DNA of 63,440 nt, from the IMG/VR virus record IMGVR_UViG_3300047509_000062, positions 1 to 63,440 of that record; one strand, written 5' to 3'. The translations under genes were made by a program, and so were the position numbers. The stretch is from a virus. Positions 38,881 through 49,100 of the stretch are shown here, piece by piece. The notes beneath the pieces were generated by a model. It was given only the letters and a program-made list of their open reading frames with translations. It made no database searches and was not told where the DNA came from. How positions within the stretch are numbered: position 1 is the stretch's first letter; each line of letters starts with the position of its first letter.

Positions 38881-39780
38881 ATGGCCTTACCCGTCACGTT
38901 CGCAAGCCTGTCAACAGTCACGCTCTCGCAACTGGATCAAAATTTCAATGCGCTTGGAGCATTGACGCCAATACCGTGCGCGGTCACGGGGACGAACACT
39001 CTGGCGCTCGCTCCCGCTGCAAATACCCCTACCGTAGCAGTCCTCGCCAACTACATGCAATTCACTGGCGTTGCGGCGAACACAAACTCAGGTGCGGTTA
39101 CGGCTAATGTGAATTCTCTTGGCCCTCTGAATGTGTATGTCGATACGCCGTCTGGGCCTGTAGCGGTATCATCCGGGCAGATCGTCCAGAACACATTATT
39201 TACGCTGATGTATGATTCGACGCTCAATACCGGAGCGGGCGGGTTTCATCTGCTCAGTGCCGTGGTTGTGGGGTCATTCCTTCCCCTTGGCGGCGGAACG
39301 CTCTCAGGCGCGTTGGTTGGCACAACTATCACGCTATCCGGACCTATCAAATCGGCAGGGGCGACAATTTCCGGCACGTCCACGCTCGCTAGCGTCAACG
39401 CGAGCGGGAATATCACTGGTTCTGGGTTGATCGGAACATCGGCCACGGTCACGACCTCCACGGTATCCGGCCTCGGAAAGCTAGGGTCATATCAGGTGGC
39501 GAGCGGAGCCGTGATAACCCGTATGCTCATGGCGAGCGTGTCTCTCGCATACGGAGCGGTGGCAGCGAACTCGAGCAGCGATCAGACAATGACGGTGGCC
39601 GGGTGCAGCATCGGGGATGTTGTCATTTCGTCTCCACCTTCAGCGCCTACGGTTGGATTGGCCTTCAACGCCTTTGTGAGCGGGGCAAATATCGTCACGA
39701 TACGAATGCTGAATGTTACGTCCGTAACTCTTGTGCCCCCGTCCGGTACTTACGCGGCGGCGGTCATCGGAAACACCTGA
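38881..39780 (+). CDS. Tail fibre-like protein, 299 aa
   Basis: MALPVTFASLSTVTLSQLDQ is followed by beta-rich Gly/Thr/Ser sequence and a fibre-type repeat (FLPLGGGTLSGALVGTTITL, SGPIKSAGATISG). Ends in a compact beta segment. Starts one base after the tail-protein stop. Probably part of the tail appendage. Confidence 0.75.
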   Translation: MALPVTFASLSTVTLSQLDQNFNALGALTPIPCAVTGTNTLALAPAANTPTVAVLANYMQFTGVAANTNSGAVTANVNSLGPLNVYVDTPSGPVAVSSGQIVQNTLFTLMYDSTLNTGAGGFHLLSAVVVGSFLPLGGGTLSGALVGTTITLSGPIKSAGATISGTSTLASVNASGNITGSGLIGTSATVTTSTVSGLGKLGSYQVASGAVITRMLMASVSLAYGAVAANSSSDQTMTVAGCSIGDVVISSPPSAPTVGLAFNAFVSGANIVTIRMLNVTSVTLVPPSGTYAAAVIGNT

Positions 39781-39781
39781 T

Positions 39782-40120
39782 ATGCCCATCGCTTCGCTCT
39801 ATAACATCCCGGAGACAGACGAGACGCTGTTGCAGTGGTCGTTCGCACACATGGACCATCACCGCACCACGATCGAAGCGATACAGAGGCAGAAGAATAT
39901 CAATCTACCGCTCTACCCATTGGACCCGATGAATTTGCAAGACATGGGAACGTGGGGATATCAGCATCAAACAATGCACAATGACGCAAATGCCGCGCTA
40001 GGCGTGGTTGGGCAAGACCTTGTTGATGTAGATTGGCAGAATGCCGAACAGCGTGCGGTGTGGATCATGCTTCAAGCCCAAGAGCATTTCCAGTGGGCAC
40101 TCAAGACGGGGATAGGATGA
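39782..40120 (+). CDS. Hypothetical virion protein, 112 aa
   Basis: LYNIPETDETLLQWSFAHMD, then INLPLYPLDPMNLQDMGTWG and NAEQRAVWIMLQAQEHFQWA. Soluble and helical, found in tail modules of related podophages as I recall. The start at 39782 is one base after the preceding stop. Function unknown. Confidence 0.65.
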   Translation: MPIASLYNIPETDETLLQWSFAHMDHHRTTIEAIQRQKNINLPLYPLDPMNLQDMGTWGYQHQTMHNDANAALGVVGQDLVDVDWQNAEQRAVWIMLQAQEHFQWALKTGIG

Positions 40121-40590
40121 TGGCTCTGGCACAGATACAGGACGAAACGGACGAAGGCGGGGTACTCTCCCATCGGTTTATTCCCCCGGACTTCGACGCA
40201 ATCGGTATCTGGCTTCTGTCCCGTCTCAGGGCTCGATGGACGTGGATGGCGGAGCGTACCGCTTTTGGCTGGCTCAAGGGCGTGATGGACAGCGGCGATT
40301 ATATGTTCCTTCGCAATGGCGGCGGAGTGATTCTCGCGGACAGGACAAACGACCCGCTGGACCCGAGGCCAAAGGTCAGGGTCATCTTCTGCGTCTCGCA
40401 AGATGGACAGTTGCCGGTCACGGTCAATCTCTATGCCGACGTGAAGCGGTGGGCTCTTGGGATGGGCGCAAAGGAAATCGTACTCGGGGAATTCACGGAC
40501 ATACCGCGCCCGATGATTCAGGAAGTCTTCGGAGCGCCAAAAATCAGAACCCGCAACGTGGCCTTCTGGGACATGACAAGTGACAGTTGA
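40117..40590 (+). CDS. Hypothetical protein, 157 aa
   Basis: AFGWLKGVMDSGDYMFLRNG, VRVIFCVSQDGQLPVTVNLY, then KEIVLGEFTDIPRPMIQEVF. An alpha/beta layout that may be a remote GNAT-like fold paired with the next gene. Starts inside the previous stop (ATGATG). Confidence 0.6.
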   Translation: MMALAQIQDETDEGGVLSHRFIPPDFDAIGIWLLSRLRARWTWMAERTAFGWLKGVMDSGDYMFLRNGGGVILADRTNDPLDPRPKVRVIFCVSQDGQLPVTVNLYADVKRWALGMGAKEIVLGEFTDIPRPMIQEVFGAPKIRTRNVAFWDMTSDS

Positions 40591-41335
40591 GCGCATCTTC
40601 GACGCGGATAGGCTGAACGAGGTCTTGAACGATCCCGAAGTCAGGCCGGACGTTGCCGATTTGACGCTCGGCAACCTGGACGTTCGAGGATCAGTCGAGA
40701 ATCCCGATAATGTTCTTCTCATGGGAGAGCATGGCGGGGTGATGTTCTTCAAGATTATGGCCGGCTGTTATGAGTGCCACTCGCAGGTCAGAAAATCAGG
40801 CCGCGGGCAATGGGCAATCGACATGGTTTTGGCATGTGCCCGCCATATGTTCACGAAAACCGATTGCTTTGAAATCACGACGCGTATTCCTCGCGAGCAT
40901 TTGGGCGCAAGAGGTTTGGCGATCAAAGCAGGTATGTCGCACGAATTCAGCGTTGACGACGGATGTGTCTGGCGTGGGCAGAAAATGCCGATGGACATCT
41001 ACAGCTTCAGGATTCAGGACTGGATCAAGGCTGCGGAGGATGTAGAGGACACCGGGCGCTGGTTTCATCGCAGGCTGAATGAAGAAGCGATACGTCTTGG
41101 CATCACCGATCATCCGCACGAAAACGATGACACCCATAACCGCTACGTAGGGGCATCGGTCGAGATGGCGATGGCCGGACAGGTGCAGAAATCAACACTC
41201 TGGTACAATCGCTGGGCCGTATGCGCGCGTCATCCGATCATCCACCTGATTTCCGTCGATCCTCCATGCGTGAAGATGGATATCGGTCTTCTGACAATCC
41301 GTGACGGAGATATCGAGGTTCAATTATGCGCGTGA
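40580..41335 (+). CDS. GNAT-like virion-module protein, 251 aa
   Basis: NVLLMGEHGGVMFFKIMAGC, YECHSQVRKSGRGQWAIDM and TRIPREHLGARGLAIKAGMS follow the strand-helix order of GNAT acetyltransferases. Phages such as T7 carry a comparable protein (gp13-like) in this position. The acetyl-CoA motif (Q/RxxGxG/A) is only roughly present (RKSGRGQW), so activity is uncertain. Confidence 0.65.
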   Translation: MTVERIFDADRLNEVLNDPEVRPDVADLTLGNLDVRGSVENPDNVLLMGEHGGVMFFKIMAGCYECHSQVRKSGRGQWAIDMVLACARHMFTKTDCFEITTRIPREHLGARGLAIKAGMSHEFSVDDGCVWRGQKMPMDIYSFRIQDWIKAAEDVEDTGRWFHRRLNEEAIRLGITDHPHENDDTHNRYVGASVEMAMAGQVQKSTLWYNRWAVCARHPIIHLISVDPPCVKMDIGLLTIRDGDIEVQLCA

Positions 41336-42618
41336 TGCAGAGAGACATTCTCGGGCTTGAACCGGATCGCGGGCACGAAAATCCGTTGCTGTGTTCGTTC
41401 GGTATCACCGAAGCGTTGGGCGCGAGCATTGCGTCTTTGCTTGTCAGTTCTGGTGTAGGAACGGCAGCGGCGGCGGGGGGCACTGCGGCAGCGGCAGGGG
41501 GAGGGCTTATCGGGGCTGGGGCGACTACGGCGCTCGGGACCGGATTGGCTGGTGGCATCGAAGGCGCGGCGCTCGGGGCAGGCGAAGCGGCTTTGACGGG
41601 TGGAAACCCGCTCACGGCAGCGGGCATCGGATTCGGCACTGGCGGGCTTGTCAGTGGACTGGCGGGGCCTGTTTCTGGCGCATTGGGCCTTGGCGGCACG
41701 GATGCAGCGGGAGGGGCAGCAGGTGGCGCGGCTGGGGGTGCTTCGGCACCCGCGGCAGGGGCCTCCACAGCCATTCCGGCTGGCGCTACGAGCATTGCTC
41801 CCACGGCAACGGCTCCGGTCGCCAGCGGGGCCATAGGGGCTGCTCCTGCGGGCGCTGGGGCGGCTGGTATCGCTCCCGGACTTGGGGCTATTGCACCCCC
41901 GACCGATCCCACGGCTACGGGCGTGCTTTCGTCTCTCGGTGGAGGGGCTTCTTCGCCGGCAGTTCCCGGATTGCCGGGACAGGCTGTAGCCCCTGGTACG
42001 GCACCGGCTGCAACGGCAACTCCGTCCGTGGCGCAAACAGCGGCCGCTGCTGCAAAGCCTACGTCTGGAGACGCATTCCTGAGCAATCCATCTCTGAGCT
42101 CGTTCGGTGATGTTCTGAAATCAAATCCGGGGGCTGTCCTAAGCGCGTTGGGTCTCGGCTACGATATCATGAATCAGGGCAATGTGCAGGGCCTTGGTAC
42201 GCTCACGAACGAAGCAGGCCAGCTTCAGAAACAAGGGCAGGCTCTCAGCTCCTACGTCAATAACAATACCCTCCCTGCCGGCGCTCAGGCCGCAGTCAAT
42301 CAGGCAAAAGAAGCGGCGAAGGCTCAGATACGGGCCAAGTATGGTCAACTCGGAATGTCGGGCTCGACGGCGGAGACGCAAGACCTCGCAAATTCGGACG
42401 TTCAGGCCGTCGAAGCGCAATACCAAATTGCCTCACAGCTGCTCAATTCCGGCATTCAGGAATCTGGTCTCGCATCTGAATTGCTGGCGCGCATCGTCGG
42501 TATCAATCAGGCTCAGGATGCCGCAACCGGAGCAGCGATAGGAAACTTTGCGTCAAGCCTTGGCAGCAGTGCAAACGACGGTGGTATTCGGCTCTATATG
42601 AATCCTACAGGCCACTAG
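41326..42618 (+). CDS. Ala/Gly-rich internal virion (ejection) protein, 430 aa
   Basis: Residues ~30-250 are extremely Ala/Gly/Pro-rich (GTAAAAGGTAAAAGGGLIGA, TTALGTGLAGGIEG), like glycine-zipper membrane-inserting segments. The C-terminal 180 residues are helical (NQAKEAAKAQIRAKYGQLGM), ending IRLYMNPTGH. Fits the gp14-like ejection proteins that form a channel in the host envelope. Confidence 0.7.
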   Translation: MRVMQRDILGLEPDRGHENPLLCSFGITEALGASIASLLVSSGVGTAAAAGGTAAAAGGGLIGAGATTALGTGLAGGIEGAALGAGEAALTGGNPLTAAGIGFGTGGLVSGLAGPVSGALGLGGTDAAGGAAGGAAGGASAPAAGASTAIPAGATSIAPTATAPVASGAIGAAPAGAGAAGIAPGLGAIAPPTDPTATGVLSSLGGGASSPAVPGLPGQAVAPGTAPAATATPSVAQTAAAAAKPTSGDAFLSNPSLSSFGDVLKSNPGAVLSALGLGYDIMNQGNVQGLGTLTNEAGQLQKQGQALSSYVNNNTLPAGAQAAVNQAKEAAKAQIRAKYGQLGMSGSTAETQDLANSDVQAVEAQYQIASQLLNSGIQESGLASELLARIVGINQAQDAATGAAIGNFASSLGSSANDGGIRLYMNPTGH

Positions 42619-42619
42619 A

Positions 42620-44209
42620 ATGGCAACCGCTCAAAACGTCGTGTCTGATATGTCGGGCGGCAATCCTGCTGGGCCGAACATCTCGACGTTGCAGGGCGCG
42701 ACCAATCGTTATCAGGCGATCGAGAAGAAACAGGAAACCGATCCGGCTCTCAAGGGCGCAGAAAATGAATTCGAGACCAGCTCTGCCGAAGCCAAGCAGA
42801 CCATCTCCGACGTTCAGCAGAAGCTGAAAGGCGTTGACCACGATGCAATGCTCAAGCCGTGGGATGCTCAGGCAGAGGGGGCTAAATACACCACGCCGAT
42901 GATGCAGCAATTCGGCTCAGTCGCCTCTGCATTTGCGCTCATTGCCTCTGCCTTCACCCATCAGCCGCTCATCAATGGTTTGAACGGCGCCGCGGAAGCC
43001 ATGAAGGCGATACAGAAAGGCGATTCCGACGCATACAACCGCGCCTACGATGCCTTCAAGGAGAATTCCGATCTCGCGATCAAGCGTCACGAGATGGAAA
43101 TGCAGGACTGGAAGGTAGCCGCCGATCTTGCTATCGAGAAGCCAGCCCTTGCCGAAGCGACGTACAAGATGCTGTCGGCAAAATACGGCGATGAGAAAGC
43201 GGCGGCGCTATCAGAAGCCGGTCTCATTAAAGACCGCGAGCAGCTTGCAATCAGCCGCTCCGAACTTGGCCTGAAATACAAGGAATTGCAGACCAAGATG
43301 GTGCCGTTCGACATATTCCATCAGTCGATCAAGGAATTCGAGCAACAGAACAAGCGCAAGCCGAATGCGCAGGAAACGGCGGGCCTCTGGGGCCAAGCCA
43401 ATATGTCAGCACAGCTATCCTCCATGACACCGGAGGACCGTCAGTCGATGGGCGCAATGGCAGCAAGTGGAATGCCGTTAAGCCAAGTCGTTCCTGGGTG
43501 GGGAGGGGCTGCTATTCAGCAGCGTCAACAGGCGCGGCACGACGCGATAGAACTCATCCGCAAACAAACCCCCGGCATGTCCGCGACTGAAGCCGGTCAG
43601 GAGTTGGCAAATAGGACCGTCGAGTATCAGAGCGGCAAGCGTTCGGTCGGACAACTTTTCACGATGCTAGGTGCCACTCGGCAAGCCGTGTCTCAGCTTG
43701 ATTACAACATCGAGCAGACCAAAGAGGACATGAAGAAACTGCCGTCCAGCGATATTTCACCGATCATCAACGCGATTGCGCGCGGTGAGCAGAAATGGAC
43801 GGGTAACCCGGCGTACTCAAGTCTGTTCTATCACATGGCCGCGACTGCCACTGAATCGGCTCGCATTCTGTCTGGCGGTCAGGCATCTGTGGCACAATTA
43901 CATGCGGGAGCTCAGGCAGAGGCCCAACAGTGGGCCAATGTCAACATGACGCGGTCGTCTTTCTTGGACCCGAAGAACGGCGTTGCAAAAGCCATGACGG
44001 AAGAAGGCCATTTCCGCCTCAAGACATTCGAGGACGCGATTGGCTATCAGTTGAAGTCCACGACAAGCGGTGGAATGTCGGGCGGCAATCAGGCTCAGGA
44101 GCAATATACCGTTGGGCAGGTTCTAACTGGATCGGATGGCAAGCAGTATCGGGTCAAGAGTATTGATCCTAACGACCCGTCAGACCCTGACGTGGAGCCA
44201 GTGCAATGA
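42620..44209 (+). CDS. Internal virion protein, 529 aa
   Basis: Almost wholly helical and charged (NEFETSSAEAKQTISDVQQK; AFKENSDLAIKRHEMEMQDW), ending in a small beta domain with YTVGQVLTGSDGKQYRVKSI. Size and place between two other ejection-type proteins suggest a gp15-like core or ejection protein. Confidence 0.65.
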   Translation: MATAQNVVSDMSGGNPAGPNISTLQGATNRYQAIEKKQETDPALKGAENEFETSSAEAKQTISDVQQKLKGVDHDAMLKPWDAQAEGAKYTTPMMQQFGSVASAFALIASAFTHQPLINGLNGAAEAMKAIQKGDSDAYNRAYDAFKENSDLAIKRHEMEMQDWKVAADLAIEKPALAEATYKMLSAKYGDEKAAALSEAGLIKDREQLAISRSELGLKYKELQTKMVPFDIFHQSIKEFEQQNKRKPNAQETAGLWGQANMSAQLSSMTPEDRQSMGAMAASGMPLSQVVPGWGGAAIQQRQQARHDAIELIRKQTPGMSATEAGQELANRTVEYQSGKRSVGQLFTMLGATRQAVSQLDYNIEQTKEDMKKLPSSDISPIINAIARGEQKWTGNPAYSSLFYHMAATATESARILSGGQASVAQLHAGAQAEAQQWANVNMTRSSFLDPKNGVAKAMTEEGHFRLKTFEDAIGYQLKSTTSGGMSGGNQAQEQYTVGQVLTGSDGKQYRVKSIDPNDPSDPDVEPVQ

Positions 44210-45633
44210 AATTGTCCGAAATCGGCGGGGCTCCGCAATCAGATCAAAAGACAATGAAGCTGTCTCAGGTCGGGCAGCAGGATTCTCCAAAGTTATCATC
44301 CACCGCCGATTCCGTAGGGCAGGACATGCTCAACACGTTCGGCGGAGAGATAGAGGGCGCGTGGAACAAGCTCAGAACCGATTTCGAAACGACGATGCCG
44401 AACAAGAATTACATTAACGAGGATTTCTGGAACAAACTGAAGGACGATTATCGCCAGACGGTAGCGGCTGGAAGCCTGCCTATTGATGCGTTCAACCTTG
44501 TAATTTCTCCGATAGCTGGAGCGATCAAAGCGGGGCCTGTCAAAGCGGTGGCAGCCGGGGAGCGTGCAGCTATTGGCGCATTGCCTGGTATCGACAAAAG
44601 TAAACTGCCAAGTCAATCCGATACTGAAAATCAGCTCATGGGCGATTTGTCTGCAATAGCCCCCGAAAAAGGCGTGTCATTGGCAGCGCCAGCATCCGCC
44701 GCTGTGCCAACCGTGGATGCTCTGAAAACCGCAGCCCGCAAGGCGTACACGATTGCCGACAGCTCTGGAATGCAGATTGAGCCTCATGCGATCAAGAGCC
44801 TTCATGGCACCATCGCGGCAGACTTGGCGAAGAAAGGCTTTCACGAAAAGCTGATGCCAAAGACGGATGTTGCCGTAAATGAAATCAAGGCAATGGCTGA
44901 AGACAAGAACCCGAAATCTCTTCAAGACATTGATGTGCTCAGGCGTATTGCTGGTCACGCGGCAGGAGCTAGTGAAAAGGCAGACAGGACGATGGCGCGC
45001 GTCGTCAAGGATCATATTGACGACTTCGTTGACAATCTTGGACCGCAACATCTGACGGGCACGAAAGACAACGCGGCGATTGACGCTCTGCATACTGCTC
45101 GTGACGCATGGAAGCGTGCCAGCAAGGGCGAAATCATCGAAGGCGCTATTGAGAAGGCAAAAACGAACGCGAGCCAATTCAGCCAATCCGGGGTCGAGAA
45201 TGCCTTGCGGGTGCAATTCCGCAAGATAGTCAACAACGACCGGGCCATGTCGCGGTTTACTCCCGAGGAACGTGAAGCCATCAAACAGGTCGCGAAGGGC
45301 GGTCCTATTACGAACGCGCTTCGCATGATCGGAAAACTGGCTCCGCACGGGATTGTGTCTCTCGGTCTCAGCAGTGGTGGAGGATATGCGGTTGGCGGCC
45401 CGGTCGGAATGTTGGCCGTTCCTGCTATCGGAGAGGCTGGCAGATTGGCTGCAACGGCCATGACGGAGAGAAACGCTCGTCTTGCATCAGAATTGGTGCG
45501 CAGAGGTGCCAAGCCGCAAGTGAGCGCCGCGAGTGGCGCGCAGAAGATTTATCCGGCAGCTTCGGCAGCAAACGTCCTGCAACCGCGCTCTGCCCGTGAT
45601 GTAGTTGGTCAGCTTGCGGGAGCTACTCCATGA
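44206..45633 (+). CDS. Internal virion/ejection protein, 475 aa
   Basis: Opens with MKLSEIGGAPQSDQKTMKLS, has a helical core with DLSAIAPEKGVSLAAPA and SLQDIDVLRRIAGHAAGASE, and near the end a hydrophobic segment (GGYAVGGPVGMLAVPAIGEA). This pattern is common in the third ejection gene of podophages of rhizobia. No transglycosylase motif seen. Confidence 0.65.
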   Translation: MKLSEIGGAPQSDQKTMKLSQVGQQDSPKLSSTADSVGQDMLNTFGGEIEGAWNKLRTDFETTMPNKNYINEDFWNKLKDDYRQTVAAGSLPIDAFNLVISPIAGAIKAGPVKAVAAGERAAIGALPGIDKSKLPSQSDTENQLMGDLSAIAPEKGVSLAAPASAAVPTVDALKTAARKAYTIADSSGMQIEPHAIKSLHGTIAADLAKKGFHEKLMPKTDVAVNEIKAMAEDKNPKSLQDIDVLRRIAGHAAGASEKADRTMARVVKDHIDDFVDNLGPQHLTGTKDNAAIDALHTARDAWKRASKGEIIEGAIEKAKTNASQFSQSGVENALRVQFRKIVNNDRAMSRFTPEEREAIKQVAKGGPITNALRMIGKLAPHGIVSLGLSSGGGYAVGGPVGMLAVPAIGEAGRLAATAMTERNARLASELVRRGAKPQVSAASGAQKIYPAASAANVLQPRSARDVVGQLAGATP

Positions 45634-45869
45634 CCAAGAAATCCGCTCTCACTGGCTCGTGCGCCAAACTCGCGCAGAAATTAATCGATCAGGCGCTTGA
45701 GGAAGGCGTGACGATAGAGGACCGGCTTGAAGTCCTAAAAATCGCTGGCGGGTTCTGCTTGGGGAGCGAGAAGATCAAAATGAAAACTCCGGATGATGAC
45801 AACGACGCTCCGTCGTTTGCCAATTTCCGCAACCGCGTCAACGGAACACCGAGGGAGACATCACAATGA
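45630..45869 (+). CDS. Hypothetical protein, 79 aa
   Basis: TGSCAKLAQKLIDQALEEGV, then TIEDRLEVLKIAGGFCLGSE and an acidic tail. ATGA overlaps connect it to the ejection gene and the next membrane protein. Function unknown. Confidence 0.6.
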   Translation: MTKKSALTGSCAKLAQKLIDQALEEGVTIEDRLEVLKIAGGFCLGSEKIKMKTPDDDNDAPSFANFRNRVNGTPRETSQ

Positions 45870-46156
45870 CGGCCAAATCGTTCAAGATCGTTGGGGAAGA
45901 AGAGGCTCAGGAGCTTCCTCCAAACCCGAAGATCAACACGGACACCGAGAAGGCCATGCAAATCCTGATGCTGTCTCTCGTGGTCGTGGGCAAGCGGTTT
46001 ATCACGGCTCTATCTCACCTGTTCACGGCGGCTGCTCTGCTGTCGGCGTGGCTGTTGTGGCGGTCGGTTCTCCCCTCGCCGACCGTCACTCAGCTTATCG
46101 GGGTGACGCTGTTCGGGGCATTCGTGCTTGCGATCGAATGGGTCAGGAGAAAATAG
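45866..46156 (+). CDS. Membrane protein with two helices, 96 aa
   Basis: A charged N-terminus (FKIVGEEEAQELPPNPKINT), then ALSHLFTAAALLSAWLLWRS and TQLIGVTLFGAFVLAIEWVR. Two transmembrane segments with a short loop and a basic end. Could act in ejection, or as a holin-like protein; not adjacent to the endolysin. Confidence 0.65.
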   Translation: MTAKSFKIVGEEEAQELPPNPKINTDTEKAMQILMLSLVVVGKRFITALSHLFTAAALLSAWLLWRSVLPSPTVTQLIGVTLFGAFVLAIEWVRRK

Positions 46157-46157
46157 T

Positions 46158-49100
46158 ATGTTCCGGGGCTGGGCGTTTCTTGCCGGATTGTTGTGCCTGC
46201 TCGTAAGCCTCGCGGCTGATGGGCAAGTGGCTCAGACGGGGGATGTCACTATAGGGCATCCTCCGGTTTGGGAATTTAACGGCGTCATCGGCGATGCAGG
46301 CCCGCCCACAAATGGCATTCTGACCGGCGTAGGTGTCACAAACAATTCCGTCACCGGCTTCTGCCAGAACTCTCACCCCATCACGCAGCCATATGTAGAA
46401 TTATGCTTCGGCGTCACGGATTCCATCGGTCAGATCACGCTACAGGGCGTGAACGAAGCTACACCGGGAATGCAGCTCTGCATCAATGGAACATGCTATC
46501 CGTTGCCTCCTGCTGGGGGTGGCGGGGCAATTCTCAATGCTCGCCAGATCGTAACCGGCACGACGGATTCCGGCATCACTGCGGACGGCATTATCTTCTG
46601 GGACAGTGCCTCGACCGGAGCGAAGACAGAAACTCTCTACACCTGCAACGCGGGCACAAAAGGCTACAGCATAGTCGTCGCGGACGAGATCGGAACGGCA
46701 GGGACGTATCCTATCAATATAGTAGCCGCTGGAGGAAATACTATCTTCGGCGTTGCTCAGGCTCCAGTGCAGGCCAATTTCGGCAGTACGAAAGTCATTT
46801 GTGACGGCGTATCGAATTGGCAGGCGGTTCCTACGCCTCTCAATGCGGTATTCAACTGGATCAATATACAGGCTCCGGTTTACGGGGCGGTAAGTGACGA
46901 AGACGATTCCACGACCTGCACATGGACGGCAAGCGTCAAATCCATTACCTGCCCGAACAAGACATTCTCCGCCGCTAACGTCGGGCAAACGCTGGCAATC
47001 GACTACGCCGGTTCATCCTTCCATGCGTTCGTGACGAAATTCACGGGCTTCACAAGCACGCATGTCATGGCACTACAGGATGCGCCTACGACAGGCGGCA
47101 CGCTCACGCATGTCACAGCGTTCGGGAAACCTGCCGTGCAAGGGACCGGCTACACCATCGGGGCTACGCTCAGTCTCGTATGCGGGGCAGGGTGTGCGCA
47201 GATCAATCAGGCGCAAGGCGTCGTCAATGCGATAACGGCTGTCAGTGCTACGGACGCGGTTGCCGGTTCTGGTGGGACAGCATCCGCAACATGCGTTCTG
47301 ACCGGGACGACCGGAACAGCACTCGCGGGACAACTATTCCAAGCCAATGTGACGCTCAACGGCAGCGGCAACATGGGTGCCGGTTCTGTCATCAATTCCA
47401 TATCGCGACCCGGTGTTTACACCGCAGGTATGACCGATATTACCCAAGAGCCGGTTACGGCTGCATCCAACTGCGGCGCGCTCACGGGCGTAAAGCTCAA
47501 TGTTGTGATGGGCGTTTATAACGTCTATGCGAAAACAAGTACCGGCTTCTATTCCGCTCTGACATGCAGTGGGTCAACGGCCTATTCCACTACGTCCAGT
47601 GATTCCGGCACCGGGGCAACCGTCAACTGTAACACAATGCCTGCTGCGGCGCGTTGGGGAACGGATAACACGGCGGCATTTACGGCTGCCATGACGACGC
47701 AGAACACGTTTTCCGTTGCTCACACTCCGAACTGCATCTATCTCCCGGCGGGAAAGTATCTCACCAAACCGTTGAATGTGGCGGTGAACGGGTATGGCTG
47801 TGTTCTTGGAGATGCACAGTTTCAATCGACAATCTTTCTGATCCCAAACACGGCTGGCGATTTCTTTCAGGCTGTCGATTGCGGGAATAACGGCGCGCTG
47901 CAAAATCAGGGCGGCACATTCACCTATTCCGACGATGCGTTTCCCAACAAGGCCGGAAGCCGGTTTGCGGGGTTCACTATCATCGGCATGAGATCGTCCA
48001 GTACGATCCAGAACGGGCTTATGTTCGCCGGTCGATGCCAATGGGTGACGATAGACAACTATCAGACGTACTATGTGCGAGGACGGAGCATTGGCGTTGA
48101 GGGTGATGCAAGCGGTTCTCCATTCGGGAGTTTGCTGGAAACGGCCATCTCGAATACACGATTTGAGAACGGCGGCGATCCGGGAACGGTCGGTGCGAGC
48201 CCACAAGGCACGAACGGTATTCCGATGGTCGATCTGGCGGCTGTTGGGTCAACATCAGGGGCAAACAATCTGCACATTTGGGCCATGCGTATATTCCATC
48301 CGTTCGGTCCCGGCGTCGTGATCCGGTCATGCGCTGCGGCTGACAATGCACATCTCATTGTTCTGACGGATTCGCACTTTGAGCAGTCCGGGCAGGACGG
48401 GACTACGGCAACCGGCGACTTGCTTCAACTCGGGGACAATAACTGCACCGGCGAGACATTTCCGACCATAACCGGGGGAACGGTCGCCGGCACTGCCAAT
48501 CTGTCCGTTGCCGGTGTTACCGCAGCCAACAACACATTCAACAATATGATCGCTGGCTATGCGGCGATACATCTTGAGGGTATTACCGGAACCCCCGGAT
48601 CGACAAACGCAAACAATAACTTCAGCGGCAATATCGTAGGCACTGGGTCATCTCTCGGGGCCGGTATAAAACAGGATGCAGGCCGCAATAACTCATACAC
48701 GTTTTCAGAAAACGCCCCGTCCGACTACGGCATCATCTTTCAATCGACGCCGAACGCGAGTCAGAACGGCGCTAATAATTTCTATAACGGACTTGGTTTG
48801 GGAACGGAAGCCAACGTCAATGCCAATATCGAAGCGGCACTGCAGCCCACAGGAAACAATCCGGTTTCCTATCCAACATATACGACCTCGCCGGGACATC
48901 CTCTCGGGCAGTTTTATATCCAGACCGTTGGCGTAGCGAACGCCGCTGGCGGAAACAATTCTATGGTTGGATCAGGTGTTGGAGGATCGGACCTCGGTGC
49001 GAACTACGCAGTAGTCGGAACTAATATGGATTTCTACGCGGCTGGAGAATACTCGTCAGCGGCAAGTCCTGGCAGCCTTGTTTTCAACTGGAAGTTTGGT

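Noticed and set aside
41238-42086. Ala/Pro-rich 282-aa minus-strand ORF opposite the ejection gene
   Set aside because: Antisense of a GGC/GCG-rich Ala-Gly stretch; composition explains the open frame.
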